Shown: piece after piece, positions 16,839 to 25,795 of the stretch
Layout of the letters: every line of letters begins with the position of its first letter
How positions within the stretch are numbered: position 1 is the first letter of the stretch
DNA from: Kutzneria viridogrisea
GTDB taxonomy: Bacteria > Actinomycetota > Actinomycetes > Mycobacteriales > Pseudonocardiaceae
Direction: 5' to 3'
Length of the DNA: 64,000 nt
NCBI GenBank assembly: GCA_014138725.1
Contig: JACJID010000004.1
Location: forward strand, 620,001 to 684,000
Program-made: the position numbers and the translations under genes
Notes under the pieces: model-generated
What the model saw: the letters and a program-made list of their open reading frames with translations, nothing else
Databases searched by the model: none
What the model was told of the DNA's origin: nothing

Positions 16839-18785
16839 CTACCGGCGGGACCTCCGGTTGCGCAGGTAGTCGCCGACCACGGCCGCGCCCAGCCCGTCCT
16901 CGTCCGGGGCGATCACCCGGCCGCCGCCACGGCGGGCGACCAGGTCCACGAAGGAGGCCAGCCTCGGGTCATCGCCGAGCCGGAACACCGTGATCGAGGC
17001 GCCCAGCTTGGCCAGCCCGTCCACCTCGGCCACGGTCTTGGCCAGGGTCCTGGGCAGCGGCGGGTAGTTGAACTCCGCTGAGCCGTCGGACTCCAGGTGC
17101 GCGGTCGGTTCCCCGTCGGTGACCACCAGCACCACCGGTTGGGCGTCGGGGTGCCTGCGCACGTGCCGCCCGGCCAGCAGCAGCGCGTGGTGCAGGTTCG
17201 TACCCTGCTCCCACACACCCTCCAGCGCGGTCAGCTCACCAATGTCCACAGTGGACGCATGTCGGCCGAAGGTGATCAGCTCCAGCGCGTCGGTGCGGAA
17301 CCGGGTGCGGATCAGCTGGTGCAGCGCCAGCGCCGTGCGCTTCATCGGCACCCAGCGCCCGTCCTGCACCATCGACCAGGACGTGTCCACGCACAGCGCC
17401 ACGGCCGCGCGCGCCCGCTGCTCGGTCTCCACCACCTCCACGTCCTCGACCTCCAGGCGCACCCGCCCGCCACCGGCCGAGGCGGTCCGCAGCACGGCGT
17501 TGCGCACCGTGCGCGAGACCTCCCACGGCTCGGTGTCGCCGAACTGCCAAGGCTTGCTCGCACCCGTGGGCTCGCCCGCCGCGCCGGACCGGTCGCTGTC
17601 GCGCTCACCACGTCCGCGCAACTGGTCCACGACCTGGCGCAGCGCCGTCTCCCCCAGGCGCCGCAAGGCCTTCGGCGTCAGCCGCAGTCCCCCGTCGGGC
17701 GCCCGCTCCAGCAGACCCTGTTGGCGCAGTTCGCGTTCCAGCTCCGCCAGCCTGCGGGCGTCCACACCGGACTCGTCACCGAGTTGGCGCACCAGCGACT
17801 CGATGTCGATGTCCTCCAGGCGCGCACCGGGGTAGGACTGCGCGAGTTGCTCGGCGAGCCCGTCCAACTCGGCCAGATCGGCCATGGCCTGCGCGCCCTC
17901 GCCCAGCCCCAACGGGTTCTTGCCCCGGAACCGCCCCGAGGAGGTCCAGTCCTCCCCCGGCCGCATGCCGCGCAGGTGCGCGTCGAGCAGGTCCAGTTGC
18001 GCGGCCAGGTTCGGGTCGCCCAGCGCCTGCTGGGTGAGCTGCGCCAGCTCCGCGCGCTGCTCGGCGGTCATCGAGTTCAGCATGCGCTGGGCCGCGGCCG
18101 ACCGTGCCGCGAGCGCGTCCACGAGTTCGTCGGTGTTCCGCGGGTTCTCCGGGAAGTACTGCCCGTGCTGGCGCATGAACTCCGCGAACCGCTCGCCGGT
18201 GTCCTCCCCCGCGGCGTGCGCCGACAACAGGGAGTTGAGGTCGGACAGCATCTGCTTGATCTGCTCGACGTCCTGCGGGGTGGCGTTCTGCAGCGCCTGC
18301 TTCATGCCCTGGAACCGTTGCTCCAGCAGCTCACCGCCGAGCAGGTCCTGGATCTGCCGGTAGGACTCGCGCCCCTGCTCGGACCGCCAGTCGTACTCGG
18401 CCAGCTCGGTCACCGCGGCGGCCGTGCCCGGCGGCAGCGCGTCCAGCTGCGCCTCACGGAACCGCGCGTCGTCGCTGGGGTCGGGGAACAGCTCGCGCCG
18501 CTCGGCCTCCAGTGCCTGGTCCAGTAGCCGCCGGACCTCCTGCAGGGTGCCGTCGAGCCGGTGCCGCCGTTGGATCTGCGAGCGCCGCTCCCACACGCGC
18601 CGGGTCAGCTCGTCCAGGCCACGGGTGCCCGGCATGCCCCTGCGCAGCAGTTCGCGCAGCGCCGACTGCGGTGAGGCGCCCTCCATGACCTCACGGCCCA
18701 GCTCGTCCAGCGCGGCGCGCAGGTCCGCGGGCGGCGCCAACGGGTCGGCGCCGCCGGACCAGCGGCCGTAGCGGTAGCGGGCCAT
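16839..18785 (-). CDS. VWA-domain protein, partner of the AAA ATPase
   Basis: A 648-residue cytosolic protein. The first 400 residues are helix-rich and charged (coiled-coil-like, many Gln/Glu/Arg). The C-terminal 200 residues form a von Willebrand factor A domain with an intact metal site: DTSWS near residue 455, TFGRH and VVTDGEPT. It starts one base into the stop of the upstream AAA gene (TGATG), so the two are translationally coupled. This AAA plus VWA pairing resembles magnesium-chelatase I/D subunits and MoxR/VWA chaperone systems that remodel protein complexes. No cobalamin or bacteriochlorophyll genes are near, so metal chelation is unlikely. Confidence 0.85.
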   Translation of the reverse strand: MARYRYGRWSGGADPLAPPADLRAALDELGREVMEGASPQSALRELLRRGMPGTRGLDELTRRVWERRSQIQRRHRLDGTLQEVRRLLDQALEAERRELFPDPSDDARFREAQLDALPPGTAAAVTELAEYDWRSEQGRESYRQIQDLLGGELLEQRFQGMKQALQNATPQDVEQIKQMLSDLNSLLSAHAAGEDTGERFAEFMRQHGQYFPENPRNTDELVDALAARSAAAQRMLNSMTAEQRAELAQLTQQALGDPNLAAQLDLLDAHLRGMRPGEDWTSSGRFRGKNPLGLGEGAQAMADLAELDGLAEQLAQSYPGARLEDIDIESLVRQLGDESGVDARRLAELERELRQQGLLERAPDGGLRLTPKALRRLGETALRQVVDQLRGRGERDSDRSGAAGEPTGASKPWQFGDTEPWEVSRTVRNAVLRTASAGGGRVRLEVEDVEVVETEQRARAAVALCVDTSWSMVQDGRWVPMKRTALALHQLIRTRFRTDALELITFGRHASTVDIGELTALEGVWEQGTNLHHALLLAGRHVRRHPDAQPVVLVVTDGEPTAHLESDGSAEFNYPPLPRTLAKTVAEVDGLAKLGASITVFRLGDDPRLASFVDLVARRGGGRVIAPDEDGLGAAVVGDYLRNRRSRR

Positions 18786-20188
18786 CAGCCGTAGACCGCC
18801 CTGTCGTCCTCCTCGTCCTTGCCCAGCTGTCGGCTCAGATAGAGGAACTCCAGCGCGAACTCCACGGCCGAGGCGATCCAGCCCGCGGGCTGCCCGGGGC
18901 TGACGTCCAGCCGCTTGGCCACCTCGTGCAGCACCGGCAGTTCGGGCAGCGCGGCAAGCACCTCGGCCGCGGGCACCCGCTCGCCGGTGGCCACCGGGTG
19001 TCCGTCCACCACGGCCTCGGCCAGCGAGCGCAGGTCCAGACCGGCCAGCCTGCCGCGTGCCGTGTCGGCCACCGAACGGCGCAGCAGGTGGTGCAGGACC
19101 TCCTGCTCCCGCCCCTCCTCGCCGGACTCGAACTCCAGCTTGCCGCGCAGCACGGCCGGGATGGACTCCAGGTCCACCGGGCGGGCCACCGCGGGCGACT
19201 CCCCGGTCAGCGCGGAGCGGCGCAGCGCCGCGGCGGCCACGGTCTCGGCGGCGGCCACGGCGAACCGGGCGGACACACCGGAGCGCTGGTCGATGGAGTT
19301 GGACTCGCGCAGGTACCGCACGAAGCGCGCCACCACCTCCAGCAGGTGCTCACCCACCTCGGCGACGAGCTGGGCCTCCTGCTCGACCAGCGCGATCTCC
19401 TGGTCCAGCTCCAGCGGGTAGTGCGTGCGGATCTCCGCGCCGAACCGGTCCTTGAGCGGGGTGATGATCCGGCCGCGGTTGGTGTAGTCCTCGGGGTTGG
19501 CGGTGGCCACCAGCAGCACGTCCAGCGGCAGCCGCAGGGTGTAGCCGCGGACCTGGATGTCGCGCTCCTCCATGACGTTGAGCAGCGACACCTGGATGCG
19601 CTCGGCGAGGTCGGGCAGCTCGTTGATGGCGACCAGGCCGCGGTGCGCGCGGGGCACGAGTCCGAAGTGGATGGTCTCCGGGTCGCCCAGCGCGCGGCCC
19701 TCGGCCACCTTGACCGGGTCCACGTCCCCGATCAGGTCGCCGACGGAGGTGTCGGGGGTGGCCAGCTTCTCGGTGTAGCGCTGGGAACGGTGCAGCCAGG
19801 TCACCGGCAGCTCGTCGCCCAGTTCGGCGGCGCGGCGCAGCGAGGCGGGCGTGATCGGCTCCAGCGGGTGCTCGGCCAGCTCGGCGCCCTCGATGACGGG
19901 GGTCCACTCGTCGAGCAGTCCGACCAGGGTGCGCAGCAGGCGGGTCTTGCCCTGTCCGCGCTCGCCGAGCAGGACCACGTCGTGCCCGGCCAGCAGCGCG
20001 CGCTCCAACTGGGGCAGCACGGTGCGGTCGAAGCCGACGATGCCCGGCCACGGGTCGGCGCCCGCGCGCAGGGCGGCGACGAGGTTGTCGCGCAGTTCGG
20101 CCTTGACCGGGCGGGGCAGGTGGCCCGCGGCCCGGAGCTCACCCGCGGTGCGCGGCAACGACGGTGCAGGTGTGGGGACGGCGTTCAC
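18785..20188 (-). CDS. AAA ATPase, magnesium-chelatase/MoxR type
   Basis: A 467-residue AAA+ ATPase with Walker A GERGQGKT near residue 70, Walker B-like LVAINELPDL, sensor ATANPEDY and an arginine-finger segment GRIITPLKDRFGAEI. The C-terminal part is helical. It acts with the VWA protein encoded immediately downstream (TGATG overlap). GTG at 20188 or 20191 is the best start; only a weak GAG-rich site precedes them, and the longer open frame upstream has no family support. It diverges from a nucleotidyltransferase gene 69 bases away. Confidence 0.86.
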   Translation of the reverse strand: MNAVPTPAPSLPRTAGELRAAGHLPRPVKAELRDNLVAALRAGADPWPGIVGFDRTVLPQLERALLAGHDVVLLGERGQGKTRLLRTLVGLLDEWTPVIEGAELAEHPLEPITPASLRRAAELGDELPVTWLHRSQRYTEKLATPDTSVGDLIGDVDPVKVAEGRALGDPETIHFGLVPRAHRGLVAINELPDLAERIQVSLLNVMEERDIQVRGYTLRLPLDVLLVATANPEDYTNRGRIITPLKDRFGAEIRTHYPLELDQEIALVEQEAQLVAEVGEHLLEVVARFVRYLRESNSIDQRSGVSARFAVAAAETVAAAALRRSALTGESPAVARPVDLESIPAVLRGKLEFESGEEGREQEVLHHLLRRSVADTARGRLAGLDLRSLAEAVVDGHPVATGERVPAAEVLAALPELPVLHEVAKRLDVSPGQPAGWIASAVEFALEFLYLSRQLGKDEEDDRAVYG

Positions 20189-20257
20189 CACCTCGACGCT
20201 AGTCAACAACGGGCCGCCGGTCGATGTGGAGCTGCTCCACCCGCGATACTCGTCAGC

Positions 20258-21040
20258 ATGATCGATCTGGAGGTACTGGCCGCGCGGATCGGCGGCGTGC
20301 GCGGCGTGATCGGCGTGGTGCTGGGCGGATCCCGAGCTCGGGGCACCGCCGACGAGCACTCCGACGCCGACCTCGGGGTGTACCGCCGAGGGGCCGAACT
20401 GGACCTGTCCGCTCTGCGCGAACTCGCCGCGGAGCACCCCGGTTCGGTGGTCGCCGAGCCCGGTGAGTGGGGGCCCTGGGTGGACGGCGGGGCCTGGCTG
20501 GCCACCCCCGGCGCCAAGACCGACCTGTTGTGGCGGGACCTGGACCGGGTCGAGCAGGTGCTCGCCGAGGTGCGGTCCGGGGTGGTGCGCTGCGAGCAGC
20601 AGAATGGCCACCCGCTCGGCTACTTCTCGCACGGCTACCTCGCCGAGCTGGCGACCGCGCAGGTGCTGCACGACCCCAGCGGCCAGCTCGCCGCCGTGCA
20701 GGCCCAGCTGAGGCCCTACCCCGTGGAGCTGGCCGAGGCCATTGAGCGGGTCTACGGCTGGGAGGCGGGGTTCAGCCTGGCCAACGCCGAGACCCCGGCC
20801 AAACGCGGGGACTGGTTGTTCGTCAGCGGCTGCGTGTTCCGTGCCCTCGGCTGCCTGGTGCAGGTCCTGCACGCCCGCGAACACGTGTGGCTGGCCACCG
20901 AGAAGGGCGCCGTGGCCTCAGCGGCCCGCCTGGCGCGGGCCCCACGGGGTTTCGCCGCACGCGTCGCCGAGGCCCTGCACCCCTCCGCCGCCGGCCTGGC
21001 CGCCGCCCACGCCCTGCTCGCCGACTGCGCCCTGGCCTGA
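20258..21040 (+). CDS. Nucleotidyltransferase-domain protein
   Basis: A 260-residue protein with the polymerase-beta-like nucleotidyltransferase motif LGGSRARGTADEHSDADLGV near residues 22-41, holding the GS and D-x-D catalytic signature. The C-terminal helical half (DUF4037-like) is common in stand-alone nucleotidyltransferases that modify small molecules or proteins. No toxin-antitoxin partner such as HEPN or MNT antitoxin is adjacent. A GATACT hexamer seven bases before the ATG suggests a leaderless transcript. It is followed at once by a large 21-bp repeat array. Confidence 0.78.
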   Translation: MIDLEVLAARIGGVRGVIGVVLGGSRARGTADEHSDADLGVYRRGAELDLSALRELAAEHPGSVVAEPGEWGPWVDGGAWLATPGAKTDLLWRDLDRVEQVLAEVRSGVVRCEQQNGHPLGYFSHGYLAELATAQVLHDPSGQLAAVQAQLRPYPVELAEAIERVYGWEAGFSLANAETPAKRGDWLFVSGCVFRALGCLVQVLHAREHVWLATEKGAVASAARLARAPRGFAARVAEALHPSAAGLAAAHALLADCALA

Positions 21041-21053
21041 CCTCTGCTCTGGG

Positions 21054-21220
21054 GCGCGCGAGTCCCGGCCTGACGTCGGCGAGTCCCGGCCTGGTGCACG
21101 CGAGTCCCGCTCCGGGGTGCGCGAATCCCGCCCACCGGCAGGCGAATCCCGCCCTGGTGCACGCGAGTCCCGCCCTGGCGTCGGCGAATCCCGGCCAGGG
21201 GCGAACGAATCGCGCTCAGG
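21054..21220. repeat. 21-bp repeat array, eight units
   Basis: Eight consecutive units with core GCGA(G/A)TCCCG in one orientation, period 21. The array fills the gap between the nucleotidyltransferase stop and the convergent AfsR-like gene, whose stop codon (21216-21218) lies in the last unit. Because 21 is divisible by three, the array is stop-free in several frames. Confidence 0.85.
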
Positions 21221-24047
21221 CGAGCGTCGCGGCCAGCCGCTCGCGGACCTGGTCGGCGCGGGGGTCGTCCACCTCGTCCAGGATCTTCAGCGCGGCGCGC
21301 CACTGCTCACGGGCCTGCGCCAGGTGGCCGCCGTTGTGCAGGGCGTCGGCGAGTTCGTGCAGCGACCAGCCCTCACCCGCGCGCCCGCCGAAGCGTCGGA
21401 ACAGGCCCGCAGCCCTGCGGAAGCAGTCGGCGGCCGCGTCGTAGTGGTGGAACCGCACGTGCGCACGGCCCAGTTCCCGGTACGCCTTGAGCTGCGAGGC
21501 CTGGTCGGTCAGTTGCTCGAACAGCTCCAGCGCACGCTCGTAGTTGGCCACGGCCTGTTCGTGGTTCCCGCGTTCCCGCGCGTACCCGCCGAGGTTGCAC
21601 AGGGCCATGCCCTCACCCCAGCGGTCGCCGCGAGCCCGGTACCCGGCCAGCGCGCGGGTGGTGTGGTCCAGTGCCTCCTCGATGCGGCCCATGCCGAAGT
21701 AGGCGGCGCCGAGCGCACCGAGCATGACGTCCTCGGCGGGCCGGTCAGGCAGCTGGTCGTGCGCGGACTTGGCCCGCAGCAGGCAGTCCAGCGCCTGCTG
21801 CGGACGGTGCAGCTCCTGGTAGGCGAAGCCGAGGCTGATCAGCAGGGTGGCTTCGCCGTAGTGGTCGCCACCGGCCGAGGCGGCGGCGATTCCCGTGCGG
21901 TGACTGGACATCCACTCCACCCAGGGCGTACGGATGGCGAGGAACGCCCACATGGCACCGGGAATGCGGGTGGCGTGGAAGGTGTCGCCCAGCTGTGCGG
22001 CCTGTTCGACGGCGGCGACCAGGTTGGCCAGCTCCAGCTCACCCCAGGCCAGGGCCGCACCGGGGTTGTCGAACCGCTCGGGCACGCAGTCGGCGGGCAC
22101 CTCGGGCAGCTGTGGGCGCCGCCGGAACGGGGCCAGCACGCGGTCCACGGCGTCCGCGCTGTGCAGGTAGTACTGGAGCATGCGGGTGGCGGACTCGGCA
22201 CGGGCCTGGTCGCCGTCGTGCTCCACGGCGACCTCGGCCGAGTACACCTTGAGCAGGTCGTGCAACCGGTACCGGTCGCGGCCGACCTCCTCGATGAGGT
22301 GGCCCGCGGCCAGCACGTCGAGCAGCCGCCGGGTCCTGGCCAGCGGGGCGCCCGCGAGCGCCGCGGCGACCGGGGCGCTGAACTCGCCGCCCGCGTGCAG
22401 CCCGAGCTGGCGGAACAGTTGTGCCGCATCGGGTTTGAGGGCGTGGTAGGACCAGGACAGCACGGCGCGCACAGCAGTGGTCTCGTCGTCCACCGCGAGC
22501 ACGTCCAGGCGGGCGCGCTCGTCCGCCAGCTCCTCGCGCAGGTCGGCGAGGGTCAGGTGCGGGCGGTCGGTCAGCTGTGCCGCCGCCACGCGCAGCGCCA
22601 GCGGCAGGTGCCCGCACAGCGCGGCGAGTTCGGCGGCGGCCTCGCGCTGGGCCCGCACCTGCGCGTCGCCGACCAGCCCGGCGAGCATGCACACCGATTC
22701 GGCCGGGCTGAGCACGTCCAGGGTGATCCGGTGCGCCCCGTCCCTGGCGACCAGCCCGCCCAGCCGGTTGCGGCTGGTCACCAGTACCGAGCAGGTCGGG
22801 CTGCCGGGCAGCAGCGGGCGCACCTGGTCGGTGCTCGCGGCGTTGTCCAGCAGCACCAGCATGCGCTTGCCCGCCAGCTGACTGCGGTAGAGCGCGGCCA
22901 ACTCGTCGGCCTCGCCGGGGATCGTCGCGGCGTCCACGCCCAGCCCGCGCAGCAACTGCCCCAGCGCGGACGCGGGCTGCAACGGCGGCTGGCGCGGGTC
23001 GAAGCCGCGCAGGTTGACGTAGAGCTGGCCGTCCGGGAACCGCTCGGCGATGCGGTGCGCCGCGTGCACGGCGAGCGCGGTCTTGCCGATGCCCCCGGAG
23101 CCGTCGATCGCGGAGATCACCGCGACCGGGCGGTCGGTGGCCGCGAGCAGTTCGGTCAGCGCGGCCAGTTCCCGCTCGCGCCCGGTGAACCCCGGCACGT
23201 CGTGCGGCAGTTGGGCGGGCACGGGGGTCCTGGGCCGGACCGAGGGCGGAGCCGCCGAGGGTGCGTCGGACACCATCGAGGCGTGCAGGGTGCGCAGCTG
23301 CGGTCCCGGCTCGATGCCCAACTGCTCCACCGTGACGCGGCGGCCCTCCTCGTACAGCTCGAGCGCTTCGGCTTTGCGCCCGGAACGGTACAAAGCGGTC
23401 ATCAACAGCGCACGCGGCCGTTCCCGCAACGGTTGCCTGCGGACGATCGGGTCCAATTCCGCAACAGCGTCATCAAATCGTTCGGCGGCCGACAGGGATT
23501 CGGACAGGGATTCCGTGGTGGCCAGCCGCAGTTCGTCGATCCGCGTGCGTTCACCGACCACGAACGGGCAACTGATCCCGTCGAAGGGCTGGCCGCGCCA
23601 CAGCGCGAGGGCCTCGCGCCAGCGCTCGGCGGCGAGGTCGAACCCGCCCGCGTCGTGGGCCTGCCTGGCCCGCTCGCGGTGCGCCTCGGCACGGTGCAGG
23701 TCCACCGCGTCCTCGGGCAGTCGCAGCAGGTAGCCGGCCCCGGAACCGGCCGAGACCAGCACGCTGCCCGGCGCGCGGCTGGGCCGGTCGGGTTCCAGCA
23801 CGCGGCGCAGCGCCGACAGATATGTGGACAGGCTGCCCTGAGCCGTGGCGGGCGGGTCCTCACCCCAGATGGCGTCAACCAGCTCGGCGCGCGAGGCGGC
23901 ACGGTTGGGGCGCAGCGCCAGCAGCGCCACGACGGCGCGTTGCAACGGCGGCCCGAGCGGGAGTTCGTCACCGTCGAGCAGAACCCTGACGGGTCCGAGG
24001 ATTTCCACCCGAATCGGTACGGGAACGCCCACGCCCACGTTCACCAC
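21216..24047 (-). CDS. AfsR/SARP-type regulator with NB-ARC and TPR domains
   Basis: A 943-residue pathway regulator. The order is an OmpR-like winged helix (about residues 1-90), a bacterial transcriptional activator domain (95-245), an NB-ARC ATPase (about 270-530; P-loop DGSGGIGKTALAVH) and C-terminal tetratricopeptide repeats (about 680-930). This is the AfsR layout; such proteins activate secondary metabolite or morphological genes in response to phosphorylation or ligand binding. GTG at 24047 has GGAG four bases upstream; a TTG at 24089 extends the frame without support. No biosynthetic cluster is adjacent. A near-perfect palindrome upstream may be its own operator. Confidence 0.9.
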   Translation of the reverse strand: MVNVGVGVPVPIRVEILGPVRVLLDGDELPLGPPLQRAVVALLALRPNRAASRAELVDAIWGEDPPATAQGSLSTYLSALRRVLEPDRPSRAPGSVLVSAGSGAGYLLRLPEDAVDLHRAEAHRERARQAHDAGGFDLAAERWREALALWRGQPFDGISCPFVVGERTRIDELRLATTESLSESLSAAERFDDAVAELDPIVRRQPLRERPRALLMTALYRSGRKAEALELYEEGRRVTVEQLGIEPGPQLRTLHASMVSDAPSAAPPSVRPRTPVPAQLPHDVPGFTGRERELAALTELLAATDRPVAVISAIDGSGGIGKTALAVHAAHRIAERFPDGQLYVNLRGFDPRQPPLQPASALGQLLRGLGVDAATIPGEADELAALYRSQLAGKRMLVLLDNAASTDQVRPLLPGSPTCSVLVTSRNRLGGLVARDGAHRITLDVLSPAESVCMLAGLVGDAQVRAQREAAAELAALCGHLPLALRVAAAQLTDRPHLTLADLREELADERARLDVLAVDDETTAVRAVLSWSYHALKPDAAQLFRQLGLHAGGEFSAPVAAALAGAPLARTRRLLDVLAAGHLIEEVGRDRYRLHDLLKVYSAEVAVEHDGDQARAESATRMLQYYLHSADAVDRVLAPFRRRPQLPEVPADCVPERFDNPGAALAWGELELANLVAAVEQAAQLGDTFHATRIPGAMWAFLAIRTPWVEWMSSHRTGIAAASAGGDHYGEATLLISLGFAYQELHRPQQALDCLLRAKSAHDQLPDRPAEDVMLGALGAAYFGMGRIEEALDHTTRALAGYRARGDRWGEGMALCNLGGYARERGNHEQAVANYERALELFEQLTDQASQLKAYRELGRAHVRFHHYDAAADCFRRAAGLFRRFGGRAGEGWSLHELADALHNGGHLAQAREQWRAALKILDEVDDPRADQVRERLAATLA

Positions 24048-24080
24048 CTGACTCCGCGGCACCGGCCCGTGAGCATACAG

Positions 24081-24109
24081 CGCGATCAAGAATGCGAATT
24101 CTGATCGCG
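24081..24109. promoter_or_regulatory. Candidate operator upstream of the AfsR-like gene
   Basis: A near-perfect palindrome: arm CGCGATCAAGAAT, centre GCGA and arm ATTCTGATCGCG, differing by one unpaired base. It lies 34 bases upstream of the regulator start, inside the divergent promoter region shared with the YcxB-like gene at 24217. Confidence 0.5.
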
Positions 24110-24216
24110 TCTGACGGATCGGAGTAGGTCACGAATCGGCGCGGCGGGGTGGCTAACGATCACTCGGTTGGAGCAGACTGTCGCATCCTGTGTGTGACGC
24201 AGCTAACGGAGGACCC

Positions 24217-24699
24217 GTGTACGTCGAGTTCAGTTGGGAGCCGGAACCGGCGGATCGGCGGGACGCCCTGCGCGCCGTCGCGCCGGTCGTGCGGTGGGCT
24301 CCGTGGTTCGCAGCGGCGCTGGCCGCGATGTCCGCTGTGCTGCTGGTGGCGGGCAACGCGTCCTCCGGCGCGCTCGGCATGATCGCCGCGGCCGCCGTGC
24401 TGGTGATCGTGCCGTGGCAGGCGCGGCTGCTCTACCGCGACAACCTGCCCGCCAACCAGTTGGTGCTGGCCAGCGCCGACGAGTTCGCGCTGCGCATGAG
24501 CGGTCCCGCGAGCGCACCCAGCGAGCTGGCCTGGACGGCCCTGCGCGGCTGGCAGGAGACCGAGCACGGTATCGTCCTGCGCACCGGTTCCCGGCCCTAC
24601 AGCCCGGTCTACTCGGTGCCGCACCGCGCCTTCGCCGCGCCCTCCGACGAGCACGGCTTCCGGGAGCTGCTGATCCGCCGCGTCGGACCTGTTGGCTGA
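24217..24699 (+). CDS. YcxB-like membrane protein
   Basis: A 160-residue protein with two adjacent hydrophobic helices (about residues 30-70: APWFAAALAAMSAVLLVAG and MIAAAAVLVIVP) and a C-terminal soluble domain resembling the YcxB-like family. Function unknown. GTG at 24217 has GGAGG four bases upstream; a GTG at 24190 lacks one. It shares a divergent promoter region with the AfsR-like gene. Confidence 0.7.
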   Translation: MYVEFSWEPEPADRRDALRAVAPVVRWAPWFAAALAAMSAVLLVAGNASSGALGMIAAAAVLVIVPWQARLLYRDNLPANQLVLASADEFALRMSGPASAPSELAWTALRGWQETEHGIVLRTGSRPYSPVYSVPHRAFAAPSDEHGFRELLIRRVGPVG

Positions 24700-24700
24700 C

Positions 24701-24717
24701 AGCACCGCGACGGTGCT
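24701..24717 (+). terminator. Short hairpin after YcxB-like gene
   Basis: AGCACCG, loop CGA, then CGGTGCT directly after the stop codon. A second imperfect CCACCACA/TGTGGTG hairpin follows at about 24722. Together they may form a weak terminator. Confidence 0.4.
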
Positions 24718-24790
24718 CCGGCCACCACAACTGTGGTGTCAGCACCGAAACCCGCGTGCCCCGCGTGTGCATCCGCCGCTGGGCCACGTA

Positions 24791-25597
24791 ATGTCATCCG
24801 ACGTGTCTTGTCCGAGCGCGACGCTGGTCGTCTGGACCTCAGCCTGGCTGCACGGCGCAGCCGCGGCCGACGACGTCCTGGACGCCCTGCAGGTCTGGGC
24901 CGAGTTGCACGAGGTCGTCGCTGATGACGACGGCACCGCAACCGCCCTCGACCTCCCTGGCCCCGATGAGTCCCCCGCCGCACCGGCGCTGCTGCTGGCC
25001 GCGCTGCGCAGGACACAGGCCGGTGACGGCCGCCTCGTCCTGCCGGTACCCGGCGACGTGCGAGGACTGGGTGGCAACGGCCCGCTCAACGCCTGCGCCC
25101 TGCGCGCGGGGCAGGCCGTGGTGCTGCCCGACGCCGGTGTGGGCATCGTGCCCCGGCTCGTGGCCGACCAGGTGATCCGCTGGACCGTGTTCGACCTGCC
25201 CTCGGCGACCCCGCCCGAGCACGTGCCGATCGGCGAGGCCGAGCACGGGCTGGCCGGGGCGATGCGGCAGGCCGCGACCACCCTGGTGGACCTGGACGTG
25301 GCCCGGCACCGGCCGAACGTGCGCAAGGAGATCGAGAACGCGGTCGCCGCCCAGCCGAGGCTGGCCTGGCCCACGGGCATGCCGCCCCGGTCGCTGCGCG
25401 TGCTCCAGCGGGCCACCGAGGTCGCCGCGATCCTGGAGGTCGCCGCCGGGGACGCACCCGGTGGCGCGGTCTCCGCCTCCGCCACCCGTGCCAGGGCCGA
25501 GGCGCTGCGCCCGCTGTCCGACGCCGTGCGCCGTGCCCGGTGTGCCGCCATCGACGAGGCGGTGCGTGTGCTGTCCGACCACGCCGGGAGGCACTGA
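24791..25597 (+). CDS. Protein of unknown function (actinobacterial type)
   Basis: A 268-residue soluble protein that I do not recognise. The N-terminal half is a compact alpha/beta region (VVWTSAWLHGAAAADDVLDAL ... VVLPDAGVGIVPRLVADQVI). The C-terminal half is helical and Arg/Ala-rich, ending LSDAVRRARCAAIDEAVRVL. No signal peptide or membrane segment. ATG at 24791 has no clear Shine-Dalgarno. Codon usage is that of the neighbours, so it looks resident. A small membrane protein gene follows after two bases, suggesting an operon. Confidence 0.65.
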   Translation: MSSDVSCPSATLVVWTSAWLHGAAAADDVLDALQVWAELHEVVADDDGTATALDLPGPDESPAAPALLLAALRRTQAGDGRLVLPVPGDVRGLGGNGPLNACALRAGQAVVLPDAGVGIVPRLVADQVIRWTVFDLPSATPPEHVPIGEAEHGLAGAMRQAATTLVDLDVARHRPNVRKEIENAVAAQPRLAWPTGMPPRSLRVLQRATEVAAILEVAAGDAPGGAVSASATRARAEALRPLSDAVRRARCAAIDEAVRVLSDHAGRH

Positions 25598-25599
25598 CC

Positions 25600-25791
25600 G
25601 TGCGGCCGTGGGTCTTCACCCTGCTGGGCGTGCTCGCCGTGCTGCTCGGCGGGCTGTGGACCCTGCAGGGGCTGGGGTACGTCACCGGAAGTTTCATGAC
25701 CGGGTCCAAGCTGTGGCTGACCATCGGCCTGCTGCTGGCCCTGGCCGGGATCTGGTCGCTGGTCACCGGCATCCGGCGTTCCAGGGGCTGA
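25600..25791 (+). CDS. Small two-helix membrane protein
   Basis: Sixty-three residues with two hydrophobic helices (WVFTLLGVLAVLLGGLW and LWLTIGLLLALAGIWSLV) and a basic tail IRRSRG. The GTG start lies two bases after the upstream gene's stop, so it is co-transcribed and perhaps coupled. Similar small proteins are common in actinobacteria and have no assigned role. Confidence 0.65.
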   Translation: MRPWVFTLLGVLAVLLGGLWTLQGLGYVTGSFMTGSKLWLTIGLLLALAGIWSLVTGIRRSRG

Positions 25792-25795
25792 GGGT

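Noticed and set aside
16839-20188. Magnesium or cobalt chelatase genes
   Set aside because: The AAA/VWA pair resembles chelatase subunits, but no large chelatase subunit and no cobalamin or chlorophyll genes are nearby.
20742-24104. Plus-strand open frame of over 1100 codons across the repeat array and AfsR-like gene
   Set aside because: It is kept open by GC bias and the stop-free 21-bp array. The minus-strand AfsR-like protein explains the coding signal.
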